In this document: piece by piece, positions 11,101 to 26,100 of the stretch | Numbering within the stretch: position 1 is the stretch's first letter | How the letters are laid out: each line of letters begins with the position of its first letter | Assembly (NCBI GenBank): GCA_014607495.2 | Contig: CP053170.1 | Location: 7,068,001-7,132,000, forward strand | From: Carposina sasakii | Lineage: Eukaryota; Arthropoda; Insecta; Lepidoptera; Carposinidae | DNA: 64,000 nt | Direction: 5' to 3' | Notes under the pieces: model-generated | Told to the model about the DNA's origin: nothing | Seen by the model: the letters and a program-made list of their open reading frames with translations, nothing else | The model's database searches: none | Made by a program: the position numbers and the translations under genes

Positions 11101-14100
11101 AATTCGTAAATAATTAAAAAGTATTTTTCACAATTACCCGTTATATTATAACTTACCCTCAATTCGATAAATTTGACTAGTAATACACTGCAGCAGCTTC
11201 CAGCGAAGAGGCAGTACAGCACCATGCTGCTTTGAGGGTCAAAGTACATTTGGAGCTGCATCAGCGCTTTTGGCTGATCGAGGAATATAATGCTGCCACA
11301 TAATACCATGGTTAGGTGCAGCATCAACCCGATTTTAATGGAATCCCGCCATATTTGATCTCTGACTGGAAAAGTAGATACAATACATAAATAGGTATAA
11401 AATTATTAATAAAGAAATGGAAAAAATTCCTCACCCGGGTGGGAAACGAACCCACGACCTCTGCATTCCGTGCCAGGTATATTACGTCGAAGGCAAATTA
11501 CAGTCTCACAGATAATAATATTATCTTTTGAAGCATCTAGCACTGTGCCTGCATTATTTGACTAGCTTATGTTACAAGTTACAACTGTTAAATTAAACGA
11601 AGTATTTCTTAGTATGGGTTGTTAGGACATACAGTGCAACCTTAATATAACGTACGAGTACCTCAATATAACGACTTCCTCGATTTAACAAATTTTTGTT
11701 TTCCCCCTTGAATTGTCCATAAGAGTCAATGTAAAATATACGTTTACATTGCGAACATTTTTTGCGAACAACCTCTTTATAACGAATTTTTGACTATCAA
11801 GAAAAAGCATAAATACCTCTAATTAACGAGTTTTGTCAACCAAAACCTTTATATAAAGTTCCCATCAATGTAGGAGCCTTAATTTTATACTATCTGATCA
11901 GGTTTCGAAACGCTTTTACCTCTTTATAACGAATTTTAGTCCACCTAACCTCAACATAACAAACCCCAGTTCAACGAATTAGTCGATATAACGAATTTTT
12001 ACTTGTTCCCTTCCGATTCGTTATATTGAGGTTGCACTGTACTTATTTTGGCTTCTAGTACATAGCCTACAATAATTACTTAAGCTAGATTATTTTACAA
12101 GTTATAAACTGTTAAATTAAACGATTTTCAGTATCCTTACTATTAATTAGTACTAACTAAATAAATAAAATGTACGAACCATGTTGACGCGTATCATCTA
12201 ATACAACTTTATTGGTTCATACATACGCGCCTATATGCAAATTATTGTCTCATATTGTTAGAAATACTCGTATATAGGCCATGTCCACGACATACAAATT
12301 AACTGCTGTTCGAAAAGATCCTTGACTCGAATTATAGACAATAACATTAAATAAGAGGTATATTTTAAATGCTGTTACACTACATAGATCATGTAGATTT
12401 GTAAAGTCTTACCGTGGTATTGATGCCAACGAATTTAAATAAACATTTTTTGATGAAGAATAACGTTGCCAATATGTAACTTAGAAAAGATATGGTAAAA
12501 TTCGTCATCCCAGTAATTGACCCGGTGGCTTAGTGGTTATAGCGGCTGGCACGGTTTGCAGTGGTCGTGGGTTCGATTCCCACTCGGGTGAAGATTTTTT
12601 CCATTTTCTTTATTAATAATTTTATAATATATAATATCTTGACCAAGGTAAATTTATAAAAACACTTCTCCATTAATATAATCCGTTAGGATATGGTTGA
12701 TCGTTTCATCTTTAAACATTGTGATGAGGGATTCAGCTTTGTTTGCCGAGATTTGGCTAGTGTATAGCTATCGGGATGAAGAATAACGTTGCCAATATGT
12801 AATTTAGAAATGAGATGGTAAAATTCGTCATCCGAGTAATTGACCCGGTGGCTTAGTGGTATAGCGGCTGGCACGGTTTGCAGTGGTCGTGGGTTCGATT
12901 CCACTCGAGTGAAGAATTTTTTCCATTTTCTTTATAAATAATTTTATAAACATTTTTTAACATAAACATTGTCTTTTGACTGGTATTCCATTCATTTTGC
13001 TGTTAAAAGAATTTAAACATCTCTTAGTCTAGAAATTGGCTAAATTTCACTCATTTTCCATTTATTTTGTAGTCAAATGTCATAGACGCGGCTTATAGTC
13101 TTTATCCAATCGAAGATCGTGTTAAGCAGCTGCTATAGAAAGCTGAGGAAATATCTCATTTCCGGATAAGAAAGACGGTTTTATAGTCCATGGTTGAGAC
13201 TCCTTAAGCATTTAACATATTATTCACATAAACCCAGTGACGTGATTATAGGCATAAACCCATCAAAGAGAGATATTTACGTTATACCTACATATTATTA
13301 TACGAGTACATTATATATATTATGTATTTTTATATTTGTCGGTGTCGATGCGGGGTTTTACTAGACACATCAACTGCATTTCCATCCGTGCATGTCATAA
13401 GAGTCGACTAAGGAAGTCAGGGGTGTTCCTCAGGCGATGAGGTAGCAACTGGTCTCTGATCATTAACATCGGGACCCCACTATGTTTAGAATATAGCGTG
13501 TCAGTAATTGGCGTGTTTATTTTGTCTTCTTCGCGTGATTTAACGAAGCTTGGAAATATAGGCTTCGAAAAATTTGGAGTAATCGTGGCGATACCTTAAT
13601 CGATTCGATCAAGATGTAATGTGACTTTGTCTAAGCCACAACGTAAGCAGTGATTGGATTTTACTTTACGAAAACTTAGAAGATTTGTCGGTATTTTTAT
13701 ATTTTGGTATACACTTACAGATACTAATAACGGTGATTTTGCCTCTTGTCTTCGCTCTATCGATGTCGTCTTGTACCTTTTGTACTTCTACTAATACTTG
13801 AGCGTGGCTTTCAGGTAAACATTTCAATGAAGAAATACATAATTTCGCCATCTGAAGAAAAAATTCAATGTCACTTTCGCATTGTGGTACTATGTACTTA
13901 TGTGTATACAGAATGTAACAAAATATATGTTAAGCGAAATCCTATTAAATAGCGCAGTATAGACAAACTTATACCCCAAATAGGCTATGGAGAATTCCTC
14001 TACAACTTAAGAATGTTCATACATTCTTGAAAACTAGACATTATGATTTCGAGCCTAAAATATGGGACTCAAAGATTCATAGGTTATCTCTTAACATATC

Positions 14101-17100
14101 CATTCTGTTACATATACGATGTCTAACTTTTTTTTTAATTCCCATTTTTCCTGGGTAAATCCTGAACTTGTACATCTCAACTATACCCTCAAAATTGGTC
14201 AGAAGTGGCACCATGCGGTTCTATCGGCCCTTGATGCTCTGCCTACCCCGTAAGGGGATAAAGGCGTGATTATATGTATGTATGTAATATTTAACATGAC
14301 AGATGTTTTAACTAAAAGTAATCTTAAAAACGGATCAAACAATCTACCCTTATATTATTAGTACATATTATGTGAATTGTCTATAAACCACTTATTCAAT
14401 CAAAATGCTAATTGGTTACCAAACTAACAAGCTGGAAACCTTATCATGGAAAATGTGGGTAGGTAATAAGTTACTGTGCCATATATGGCACATCTGAATA
14501 TCTGATACTTCATTTCAAATTTACTGATTCCTTTAATGTTCACTAAACAGATTGTGGCTCAGATACTCTCATCACGTATTTAATTTACTGTCTTCTCGGC
14601 AAATATCCAACAATGTGGTACACAATATTATTATCGTTAGATTATAGCTTTTGCTGTACGAGCACATTCCCTTTGTAGATACTGAGAAATAAGCCTTATA
14701 GGTTTATGCTATCGTTATATTTCAATTATGTTGACACATGTCCTTAATTTTTCTTTAATACAAGATCTTAACGGAAAAAGAAATAGGGAATATAAATGAA
14801 ATTGTATTAGGCGTTACAATTCGGAAGTTCAAACATTCGACCCGCGGGTCAGTGGAGGTAGAAATAGGGAAATAAGTCTAGGATGCTTATAATTTATCCT
14901 TTTTTTACTAAAAGTGCATAATAATAGATAAACTCGATTACTTAAACTTATTCTACATTTTAAAGCCACTATGTAATTTTTGATACTAAAGTTAAATTGG
15001 AAAAATATATCTCAAATTCTTTGTAACATAATAACCTATATATTTAAGACAACGTAAAACATACATTTAAATCTAGATGGCCCTATATTTAGTTCTAATA
15101 CACTATACAGGGTGTTTGTGACAGCCAGGCGAATATTGATACCATGACTTCAGACCATGATTCTGAGGCGGAAAACACTTCAAATTCCAAAATTTTCCGA
15201 CTTTTTTTATATTTTCAGGAAAAAAAATAGTTTCATTCGTTTAATTAGGCCTTAGACAATGACTTAAAAATAAAATTTTAATCAAAAAGTGATTTTCAAG
15301 AAAAGTTGACTTCAAAAAAGTTCAAATAACTGATCAACCATAATGGAAAGTCACAAGTGATTAAAAAAATAGCAATATGTCCCATAATAACCAATAAGCC
15401 CATTTAATTAGTCACAGGATTCCCCGATACAATTGGCGCGGAGAGCAAAGATGACTGAAAATCAAATCAAAAATACATTTCCGGCAAGTAACAACACTGT
15501 CGTATAACTCAACACAATGGTACATGTTCAGAATTTCAGTATTTGCCTGGCTGTCAACCACATCCTGTATAAGATCATCAAACTACTTACCTCAACCTTA
15601 CCAGCCCTTATTAAATAACTAGGAGATTCTAACATCACTAACATCAGTAGCAACTGCAAAGCCACCAATGCTACCATCAGATACAGCAACTCTTCATGTT
15701 CCATCACCATGGTCATCGTATATCCAGCAGTCGTCATCACCATTAGAAAGCATAATAAGAATTCTCTGGAACCTTCTGGACTTATCTCTTGAATGTATAT
15801 TGGAAGCACGGTGAATAATCCAGCGGATGAGACCCCAGCTATAATGTGAGCTGATATATCACTGGTTTGGCTTGGTGCTAGGAAGAATGGAATGCATGAT
15901 GCCTGGAAAGAGAACGATCGTTATATGTCTTCTTAAAATCATCAATAAAGTGGCACCATGTGGTTCTATCGGCCCTTGGTGCTCTGCCTACCCCGTAAGT
16001 GATAAAGGCGTGATTATATGTATATGTTAAAATCACCTATTGGCCTCCTAAATGCTTCTTTGTTGCATATAAAACTGATTCCGTTCTAACTGAAGATTCG
16101 AGGGAAGGATCAGGGGCCTTAGTCAATGTAATAGTTTTAAGAGTGGCAGCGAAAATCGCATCAAGTCATTCCGTGCAATAGAAAATCTTAATTTAGCGCG
16201 TTCCTTGATGTGATGAATTGCGGACTTCGTTGTCACAAAGAAATTGTTACATGGACTAAGGCCCTGTGCCTCTTGACTTTTTCAAAGTTTAGAGAAATTG
16301 TATAGTGATTCAAAAAGACAAACAGATATTTACTGAAATAGTTTACTAGCAACCTCAACTATTGGAAATTAGCCTGCAAGACATAAGTGAAGACATTGAA
16401 ACTTAAAAAGCAACTCACTCCTTGCATCAAACTAACGATGAAGATGCCAACTTTCCTGCCATACCTATCGATAATATAGCAGTATATAGGAGAGCTGACA
16501 GCGGCAGCCAGGATAAGTGCTGTGGTAGACCAGGGAACCTGATCAGCTACACCATTGTAGTGTCCCGAATGTGATGACACTGTAAGGTTTGTGGTTTCCA
16601 CTCCATGGGTGAAGAATGGTATGGTTGCTGCAAAGGAAATTTCATGAAAATTTTAATGGGTATTATGAAAAGTTGATTTTGATTTAGGGAAAGTATGAAT
16701 CTCGATATCGGATTTTAAACATCTTTTACTCGTACCTCTGACTGAAACTTATAAAGGAACAGATGCAAATGAATAATTACAAGTTCCTAGCTTAAATTCC
16801 CGATTTCCTTAGTTGACTCGGGAGGAGACACAGCTGATGTACTATAGTGAAGTCCTGCATCAGCATAGAATTTTATCTATTAATGTTTTCCTATAGTAAA
16901 ATGAATCCTCAAACAGGTACACGTTTTAATATTATAGTTACAAATACAAATTGGATAAAAGGAGTCATTATCCACTAATGTAACTATTAGAAACTTGAAA
17001 GAATAACAGATATCAAAGAAGTTTTCCATTACGAAAACTACCTTCTACAAGTTTCATTCCTTAGCTACAATATTAAGTTACCAATAAATTCAATTTGGTG

Positions 17101-20100
17101 AAACATTATGACTAATAAATTGTCAAAGTTCTCAACATAATTGATTTATAGGTCCCATCTTTTAAACAGTCAATATTAACTAAATTGAGAGTATTTGTGA
17201 GCCTTTAGGACTCTCTGAGGACTAGAGATATACGATGCCTTAAAAGTATGTACCTATTATCTTAAAATTTTACTATCACAAGCTTTTCCTTTGGGTAGAC
17301 TTTTAGCACTCTCTTGATATGTTCTTTTACACAGAGCATTTACTTTGGTAGTAAGAAGAAAATGTCTCAAAAATCGACTAAGGAACTCAGGGACGTTCTT
17401 TTAGGCTATCAATCCCGCTTTGCTTAAAGTGACTGTTAACCTCCAATTTATATAATTGATCTTGAGAGATTTTTTGCATATCTCAGATTTAATTTTCAAT
17501 TGTTTTCATACAAAATTTCAAATTAGGAATAAAAGAATAAAATAATCCAAGATTTCTTTTTGATCTCTCGTATTGAAATTGGCAGTAAATCACCTTCGTG
17601 GTCGTCCTGGATTACGCTATGCTAACCGTGACTTGTAGAATATCTCATAAGTAGACTATGATGTCAAATGTAGAATCTGTCAAACATAGACTAAACGGAC
17701 TATACGATCTTTTTCATGGGCGTGCATTTTAGCAGAATAACCGTACTAGTGTTTGTTTTTGTTTTTAAAAATGAATTGTTATTATTTGTTCTCGTGAGAT
17801 AATAACTGTTGATTTTATAAGCAAATAAAAAATTTTTCACTGTAAGCGTAAATTCATGTATTTTGATCAAATTGGAGAAAAACCACGCCTAAGATATTCT
17901 ACTTAAAAAAATAACTAATAGATTCATAATTATGTAGCCATAGTGGTATCCCATAGTTGGGCCTTTTGAGTCCACACTTCTCGATTCAACTTTGACATCA
18001 CTACGACTACATAAAAACTCGTTTCATAAAAACTAAAACCGGGCTGATTCTTTATGTTTTGTGCGTTGTTTCTCTTCACAATCCATAAATTGCCCCACTC
18101 TCCTCCACGCATCTTTTTTTGCACGAATAAACCAATAGAGTAATTTGTATGGAATAAACGCTTAGCACGCACTTCAATTGATCGTGCTTTGTTTATAACA
18201 ACGCAGCGGTTTTTACACGTTTTTATCGTTGAAAATTTGTACAATTAGATCTAGTTGTGAACAATAGTTTAAAATATAAGTCACGCACGACTTAAACAGG
18301 TTTAAATACACATGACATGTCAATTAATTAAATAATAAACGTTTTGACAGCTACAAGGACATATACTTATCTGCTGCATATATTTACCTGCTGCTGCTGC
18401 TGCATATATTTTCTGTGTACAATAAAGAACAAAGAAAGAAAGAAAGGAAAATGAAGCTACCATAAAAAGTAATATAAATAGGTACCTACATAGTTCCTAA
18501 GGAAAAGGGAAGGTGTTTTTTGTCGTCAACGTTTCCGAATACTATGCATTATTCTCATCAGTACAAATATTTTTCTTCATGGAGGCATACCTAGGAAGTG
18601 CCTGGTTTCCAAGAAGCTAATGTTATTAACACCATACATTACGCGCGACCAAGTAAATAAAAAAATTGACTTAAAATTTTAAATCGTTTAGGTATAGATT
18701 GTCCGTAATAGGCTTTATTTCTTTATTATAGGCGTAGTAGTTAATAAGACTTTTGAACAGAACTGACCATCTGATAAAGGAATTTTTGCGAACTTTCTAT
18801 AATTCTGAATTCGCACTAGTCCCTCTACCTTTATTATCTTTTGAAATACTCGGGACTACAGAGTCCCGGTCCTTTGAGAGGCGTGCACCAGGCCGTTGTC
18901 AAGATGTAGATAGAGTCCACTAGTCTATTATATAAAAATGAATCGCTAAATGTGTTGCTAAGCGCAGATCTCGAGAACGATTGAACCGATTTCGCTAATT
19001 CTTTTTTTAGCGTATTAATGTACGAGGATGGTTCTAATGGAGAAAAAAATTTAAATGAAAATAACTACATAGTTTGAACAAATCAATCAGCCATATATCT
19101 TGACATTTTATTCATCATACCCCTTCTGTTACACCCAGTAGAGGTCTATTAAATTATCTTCAACGCCACAAGATACCGGACGTCCATAATTACCTTTTGT
19201 TACGCAATTTGAGCCAATTTGAGGGCTCTCGACAAATTTACTGTCAATGTCATTGATTAGGTATCGACAGAGTGGTCACACTGTAAAAAGCCGATCAATT
19301 TTTTACGTAGTTAAAGAAGTAATTACAATATTATTTGCAGGAAGTGTTTAAGATGCGTAACCCGGTCAATGCCAGAAATTCCGTACTTTCTAAAGCGCAT
19401 TCCTCTTTTATGTCTGAAGGAGAAATGTGTAAAAATAATATTAGCTCAGTGGTAAGAGCGCTGGCACGGATGCAGAGGTCGTGGGTTCGATTCCCACCCG
19501 GGTGAGGAATTTTTTCCATTTCTTTATTAATAAATTTAAATAATATTAATCAACAATTAACTCTAATAGACCATAATAATAGGTTGTTTAGATATCAGCA
19601 TAATCTAAAAAAGAAATAGCAATTTGTACCCTAAATTTACGCACCAAACTGCAATGGCCATTGGAAATATTAACATGTTACGAAATAAAGAATTTGGTGT
19701 TCAGATGCATTAGCTAATTGTATCGATTTTTCATTCAAAAATATAAAATAAAACAATATCGAGCGTTCAGTAAAGCCAAAGTCAGTCCCGATTTGTCTAT
19801 TATAGTCATTCATGACTATACGTGGCCGCGTGGTGCCGGCAGAGTAGAATTCGTACCACCCCATGTCTGCCCGTGGACATCGTACGAGGCGATTAAGGGT
19901 TCCCGGGAGGTAGGCAGCAGCGCCTCCCGTGTTGACAACATAGTCCAAAATACAAACTGTGGTCATCAACCCACCTGCCCAGCGTGGTGACTATGGGCAA
20001 ATACCCCCCATGGCAGTCTTGTGGCGTTCCCCGGGGGAGGCCTACGTCCAGCGGTGGACTGCAATAGGCTGATGATGACGATGACTATACGGGCCTTAAG

Positions 20101-23100
20101 TTTAACTAATTGACTAATGACATCCCCAGTATATCCCCACATAACTGTTGAAACAGTTTTGCAGGGCATAGACTAATGAGAATTTGTACTATACCTCATT
20201 ATAATTATAATAAATAAATAAATAATAAGATGACAATTTCCACATATCCAAATAATTATCTGCCTACCAAGGCAATGATAGGTATAGGTATTAGGTACTC
20301 CAGTTTCATTAAATTTACCTTTCATGCCCTATAGGATTTAATAAGCTTTGAAACACGTGACGCTGACTTAATTTAATCCACGAAGATATTGTTGTAATGA
20401 CTAGGTGTGCTTTGGCAAAGATGTATTTGCTAGCAGTAAACTGGATGGATTATTATCATTTTATTCACAACCTTAAGCCGTGAGCACACCGTATGCGTAC
20501 ACGCACAGAACACGTAAGTGTAGACATGCACGTGCTATGGGTTCTGATCTATGGAATTGTATAGGCTCGGCCAGACCGGATTTCACCGGATGCGTATGCG
20601 TAGACCGCAAGCGGTGTCTCCTATCTTATACAGTTCCATACTTTACAACTTAGCACGTTTACGCTTACGTTATACGCATCCTGTCTGCTCGAGCCTTTAC
20701 TAAAATAAATACATACCTCCAACTTTTTAACCATATCTTGATATACTACGTTAATAATTTGTGCAATGCTTAAAAAAACCGTAATTTTCATAGCACTTGT
20801 ATCATAAAATTCCTCACAATGCAATAGCCAAATAAAAACAGGCATTATGTAAAAAATTACAAGATTGACAGATAAATGAACATAACAAAAAAAGATTAAG
20901 ACCTATAAAAAATATTTAAAACTTAACATAAATCTGAATTTATTTATTATTAAAAATATTCAGTCTAATATTTATCATATTGGGTTCATATCACGAAGTT
21001 GTTGATAATGTTTTGACGATTACAGTACAATGCATTTTATCATAAAAATTCTGCCTAGCATATGCACCTACCTATGTATACCTATGGGTATAGTTAGAGG
21101 TAAACACTCGCACGTACATTTATTATTTGTACCTACATATACTACATATTTATAAAGCGTGTTTCCAAAATTAAATAGCAGGATCATGAAGGAGTACAGT
21201 GATCAAATGGACCCTGTTAAGCAGAAAAGATCCAACTGGTGTTTTAATGCTTTTGAGTAAATGCAGTTTAAAGTTTGACAGCGAATTTTAAAATAGTGCT
21301 AAGCAGTAACTTATTGAAAATTTGTTGCATAATGAAACATGATATATACATTATATTACACGTAAAATATAATGCATTTTCATATGAAGGAGTTCAGTAA
21401 TTACTGAAATAAACCCGTGGATCTTTTATGCAAAATACTAAAATATTTGGTATGTATATATGTGGTACCTATCTACTAGGATGAAGTAAATCAAATTAAA
21501 AAAAAATACCAATTTTTAAATTTAATAAGCAAAAAAATTTTTTTTTATTATGCTATCGTGTTGTCATCAAAATCTTCGTCTTCTACATTAAAATCAAGTT
21601 GACCGGAAAATCCATCAATATCGTCTTCTACACTATTATCCCCAGTCAATTTTTTGTAAAATGTCTGAGCATCGCGTGGAATTAAATGCATAAGGCTTCT
21701 TATATCATTTAATTTCGCAGCTGGTATAGATTTGCCATTCGGCCAAAGCATTTCCATCTCATTTTTTGTAATTATTTTCCGGTATCTACCACGTTGAGGT
21801 TTTTTATATCCACCTCTGCATAATCACACTCTAAACTGCTCCGCATAAACAAGGAAAACATATCTTCCTTTTTAAAAAAATTTCTTTGGTTTTGAGCCAC
21901 GATATTTTTTCACCAGTGATGGATTTCTTTCTGTTCGTAATTAGATTTTCAAGTTTAGCTGATCCAAAAAAGTCTTTGGCCTCCATTCTGTGAACTTCTA
22001 GTGGTTTATTTTTTTTGCAGGTTCTCATAGTGTGCATGTAGTCTTCAGGCAGATAAACTCTTTGTTGAAATTTAAGAGCGCACTCCACTTTTCCAAAATC
22101 GGTGTCGTTGGGCAAGAAGCTATGTCCAGACTCTAAAAATCGTATATAAATTTCTTGTAATGTTGGGTGGTCATTTAAAAAGCTTTTAGCATTAAGGTGA
22201 GCTTAATATTTCTGTTTTGCCCACCGCACGAATCACTCCACAAAATTAGTTTTGTCACTCCTGCTTTTAATCTCTCTAAGTGTTTAATCAAACAAGAACC
22301 AACTTCTTGTGAGCCTCTCCCAGCTTCACCTTCTACCCAGACGTTACAATGCCCTTGATCGTCAGAGCCCGTATGTATCCCTAGATTGTACACCCATAAC
22401 TGTCTTTTATAAAATACTATATTTGTTGGAATGCGGGGTAGCGGCAATGTTTTCTCCAAATCGAATGTAATTGTTTCCAGGTATGGTACAGTTTTCGCAA
22501 GAGCCATATCACTTTTCAATTGCTTTTGAAGACCTTCAGCTGTTTTAAGATGGTCATTATGCTCCTCTATAATTTTGTTTCTTGTTTCTTCATCAGCAGT
22601 CAAGTTCTTTTTATTTTTGTAAAAGTCGCATTTATTACAGGTGTCTTTATTTAGAGGTTTGGTTCGTAGATTAAATTTTGTCAGGAATATTTGCTTGGCT
22701 TTTGGATAAGACAGGACCCTAATACCTGCGGAATTTGCTTCTTCAGTATAAAGTTGGTAAATTTTAGAAAATGTCATATCGGGTCTTAAAAATTTTGCGG
22801 TATCTACTTTTCTCACGACAGTAATGCGATATGTATGTAGGGAGTTTATTAACAGTATTTATGAATAACATCTCGCATTCCTCGTCAACTTTATTGCGGC
22901 CTCCGTTTATTCCGCGTTTATCTGAGATAGAATCCGACCTCATCTTTTTAAGGGCTGTATCAATCCTTTTTGGAGTGGTCTGAATGGTTTTCACAAACAT
23001 TTCCCTACATACGGGAATACCTTTCAGAAAGTACTGACGTGAAAATGATCTTTTCTTGGACGGATTAGAACTATTTTGTGGTACGTAAGGTCGTTTAACA

Positions 23101-26100
23101 GGTTGCTCTTTAACAGAGGCTACAATGTACATATTTTGGGCTTGGTACGAACCTAATTCATAGAATTTATTAAATTCAGTTTGTCGTTCTTCAGGTGAAA
23201 TCCTTTCAGAACATTTTTTGACACATACACACTTAAAATCAATAAAAATCTTAGGACTTATATCATTTTTCTTATAATTTACGTAAGACAAGTTTTTATA
23301 CTTTCTTTGTTTTTTTTCCTCTCTAGTGTTACCAAACTTTCTTTTTCTTCCTTTTGGAGGTCTACCATGTTCTCTTTCATTTATATTTTCTGCTTCTACA
23401 ATGGTTTCAGATTCCTGGCCGATAGCATCAGCAGTAGCTTGAGGATTCGGATCTATGTTGCCATTTTCCGGATTACTACGAGTATGATCCAGTATAGTAT
23501 TCGTTTGATTCGGACCATCAACGTGGATAGTTACTTCTGTCGTTATTATAGAAGCTGATACGTCTGACCCGTCGTCACTGGAATACCGCTCTGCTAAATT
23601 CTCGCCATAATAATCAGGATCCTGTACAGAATCATCACTGTCAAACTCTTCAAATCCTTCTAAAGTATTTAATAGTTCCAAAGTTTGAGGAGACATTTGA
23701 GGCATTGGTGACGGGAGAGGGCATGCAAGATTAAAAATTGGTGTTAGCGGAGACAACACTGGGGTTTCAATGCTGGAGTCCCCTGGCATAAGCATCGTTG
23801 TAGAAGCTGTTGAGGGAACCTTCACCACTTTACTACTACTATCACCACATTGAATTGTATTGTGCATGCGCGGCGTAATGGGAGAATATGGCGGGGCTTC
23901 TTATACTCTGGTCACCAACTCCATAACTACTTACACTAGGCAATTCCGTAAGCGGAAGCAGTTCAAAAGCATCAGGCAATGATACATCATTGATTTTCTG
24001 ACTTCGAAAAAGTAATTTTGGTGTGATAGGTGATATTTTTTCTCTTGTGTTTGGTTTTTTACCCATCTGAGTACCTAGCGAAATTAAAAATGCATTTAAG
24101 AAAATTGTTAAATGTAACGATTCTATCGATAGGAAAATTTTCTTTGAAAGTTTCGAAATACAAACTAACTAGAAAGTTCTAACTCAATACTGCACTAATT
24201 AAAGTAACAGAACATAACGATTTATTAATAGCTATATAAGATGTTATTACAGAATACCCATAAATGCGTATTTCAGACAAGGCTTCGTAAAAATTGTTTA
24301 TTTTATGTAGCAATGCGTTTAAACTTGTACCAATTAAATTTACCTGAAGTCAGTATTCTAATCGGGCTGCTTTGTGGTGAGTTTTCTATAACATCTGCTG
24401 ACGAGTTATCTATAGTAATGAAAAAATAACAAATAAATTTAATAATGTTTATAACATAGGTGTGCATTCTAAATACGACGTGCATTATTTTTAATCGTAG
24501 GTAATGGGTGCATTTGCCAAAGACCAGATTGCAAATAAAACTTTAGCTTTATTCAATACTAGTGGCCGCCCGCGACTTTGTCCGCGGTAACTTTATAATT
24601 CCCGGTATTTCCCGTTCCCGTGGGAATTTTCCCGTTCCCGTGGGAATTAGGGGTTTGAAAAATAGATAGTAGCCGATTTTCGTCCGCGTTAACTTTATAC
24701 TTCCCGGTATTTCCCGTTCCCGTGGGAATTTTCCCATTCCCGTGGGAATTAAGGTAACCTATGTCACTCAGCAAAAATGTAGCTTTCCAACAGTGAAAAA
24801 ATTATTCAAATCTGTTCAGTAGTTTCGGAGCCTATTCAATTCAAACAAACAAAAAATCAAACCTTTTCTCTTTATAATATTAGTATAGACTAGCTCTCCC
24901 CACCACTCTATTCGCGTAAAGTGCCTACAGTTTTTTTAAGAATTACCAAATGGTAAAGAAGTCATTTTCATGCCATGTTACCAATTAGTTTTGCATTCCC
25001 GAATTTTCTGGAATCCCAGGATTTATATATTAAAAAAACATGTTTCAAGAACCCGCTTCCATACTTTCTTTGCAAATGAAGTTTAGGTAAATATGCATCC
25101 GATTATCCGATCACTAGTAATATATTTTAGTCGGTAAGTATAGAAAATAATTATGTGTTCATCTAAAATGACTGGGCCTTACAAGACTTATAATCTCTCG
25201 TTAGAGAGTAAGTATATTCTTTGCTGATAATAGTTATATGCTCTTTGACTGATAAATAAATATATTCTTTTTTTAAAACAAACTGTCACTTAAAACTTAA
25301 AATCACATAAAAAATAAATAGGCATAAGATTCATTCAACAGGTTTGAGGTTATAAAAGATATAAAGTTACTTACTGTCTTTATCTTCTTGGTCGTCGTCT
25401 TCGGAACTGAATCCTAAATAGGCACCTTTTAAAATTTTATTTGTATATTCCATAATTAAAAATATAGATCGAACTAGAAAAACCGCCACGTACGATACGT
25501 TATAAATGACAACTATGACAAGATAGAATCCCAGATAGATCTATGACTTCTATAATCAATGCAGATTTTTTTTTTAATGATTTTGGCACTGGAATTTATC
25601 TTTTAACCATATCTTATTTTATATGTTCTTTCTTTATTACTTTTTACCTAGGATTTAATTAAAATAACAATTTATAAAAAAGCAAATTACATCCAATCAT
25701 TCTGGATGTACCACAAAAAACTAAACGTCACGTTGGCACTATGCAGTTAGATCTAAAACACTTGGTTCTCAAATTTAGAAAGAAAACGTGAGGAATTTAT
25801 TATGCAGGAAAGATCCAATCCGTATGGTACAAAAATTATGTAGATAGTATTGATAAACAAGAAAAGCAAAATAGATCCACGCGTCATGAATCTTATGAAA
25901 AACTTAAATTGTAACAAACGTGTTACCAAGCAACATGATACTCTTTTGCATTTTTCATAAATTATTATTATGTGATGGTACCTTTAGCATGGTAAAAGTT
26001 TTTATAGGTAGTTGTTATCAAACTGCCTGGATCTTTTGTGCACATATGAAACTTGATTAGTAGATTATGGTTATGTCTTTAACTCTATTCCATAAAAAAT

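Noticed and set aside
12520..12592. Functional tRNA gene
   Set aside because: A-box and B-box words are present, but the anticodon arm is poor, the acceptor pairing is incomplete and the same core recurs in over ten repeat copies with shared flanks.
23307..23558. Plus-strand 83-codon frame
   Set aside because: It is the antisense shadow of the transposase-like N-terminal region.
25375..25453. Alternative first exon of the sugar transporter
   Set aside because: Its phase (one trailing base) would fit transporter exon 2. However, it lies inside the 4.9 kb transposon and joins equally well to the transposase-like exon at 24074, and using it would remove TM1 from the transporter.
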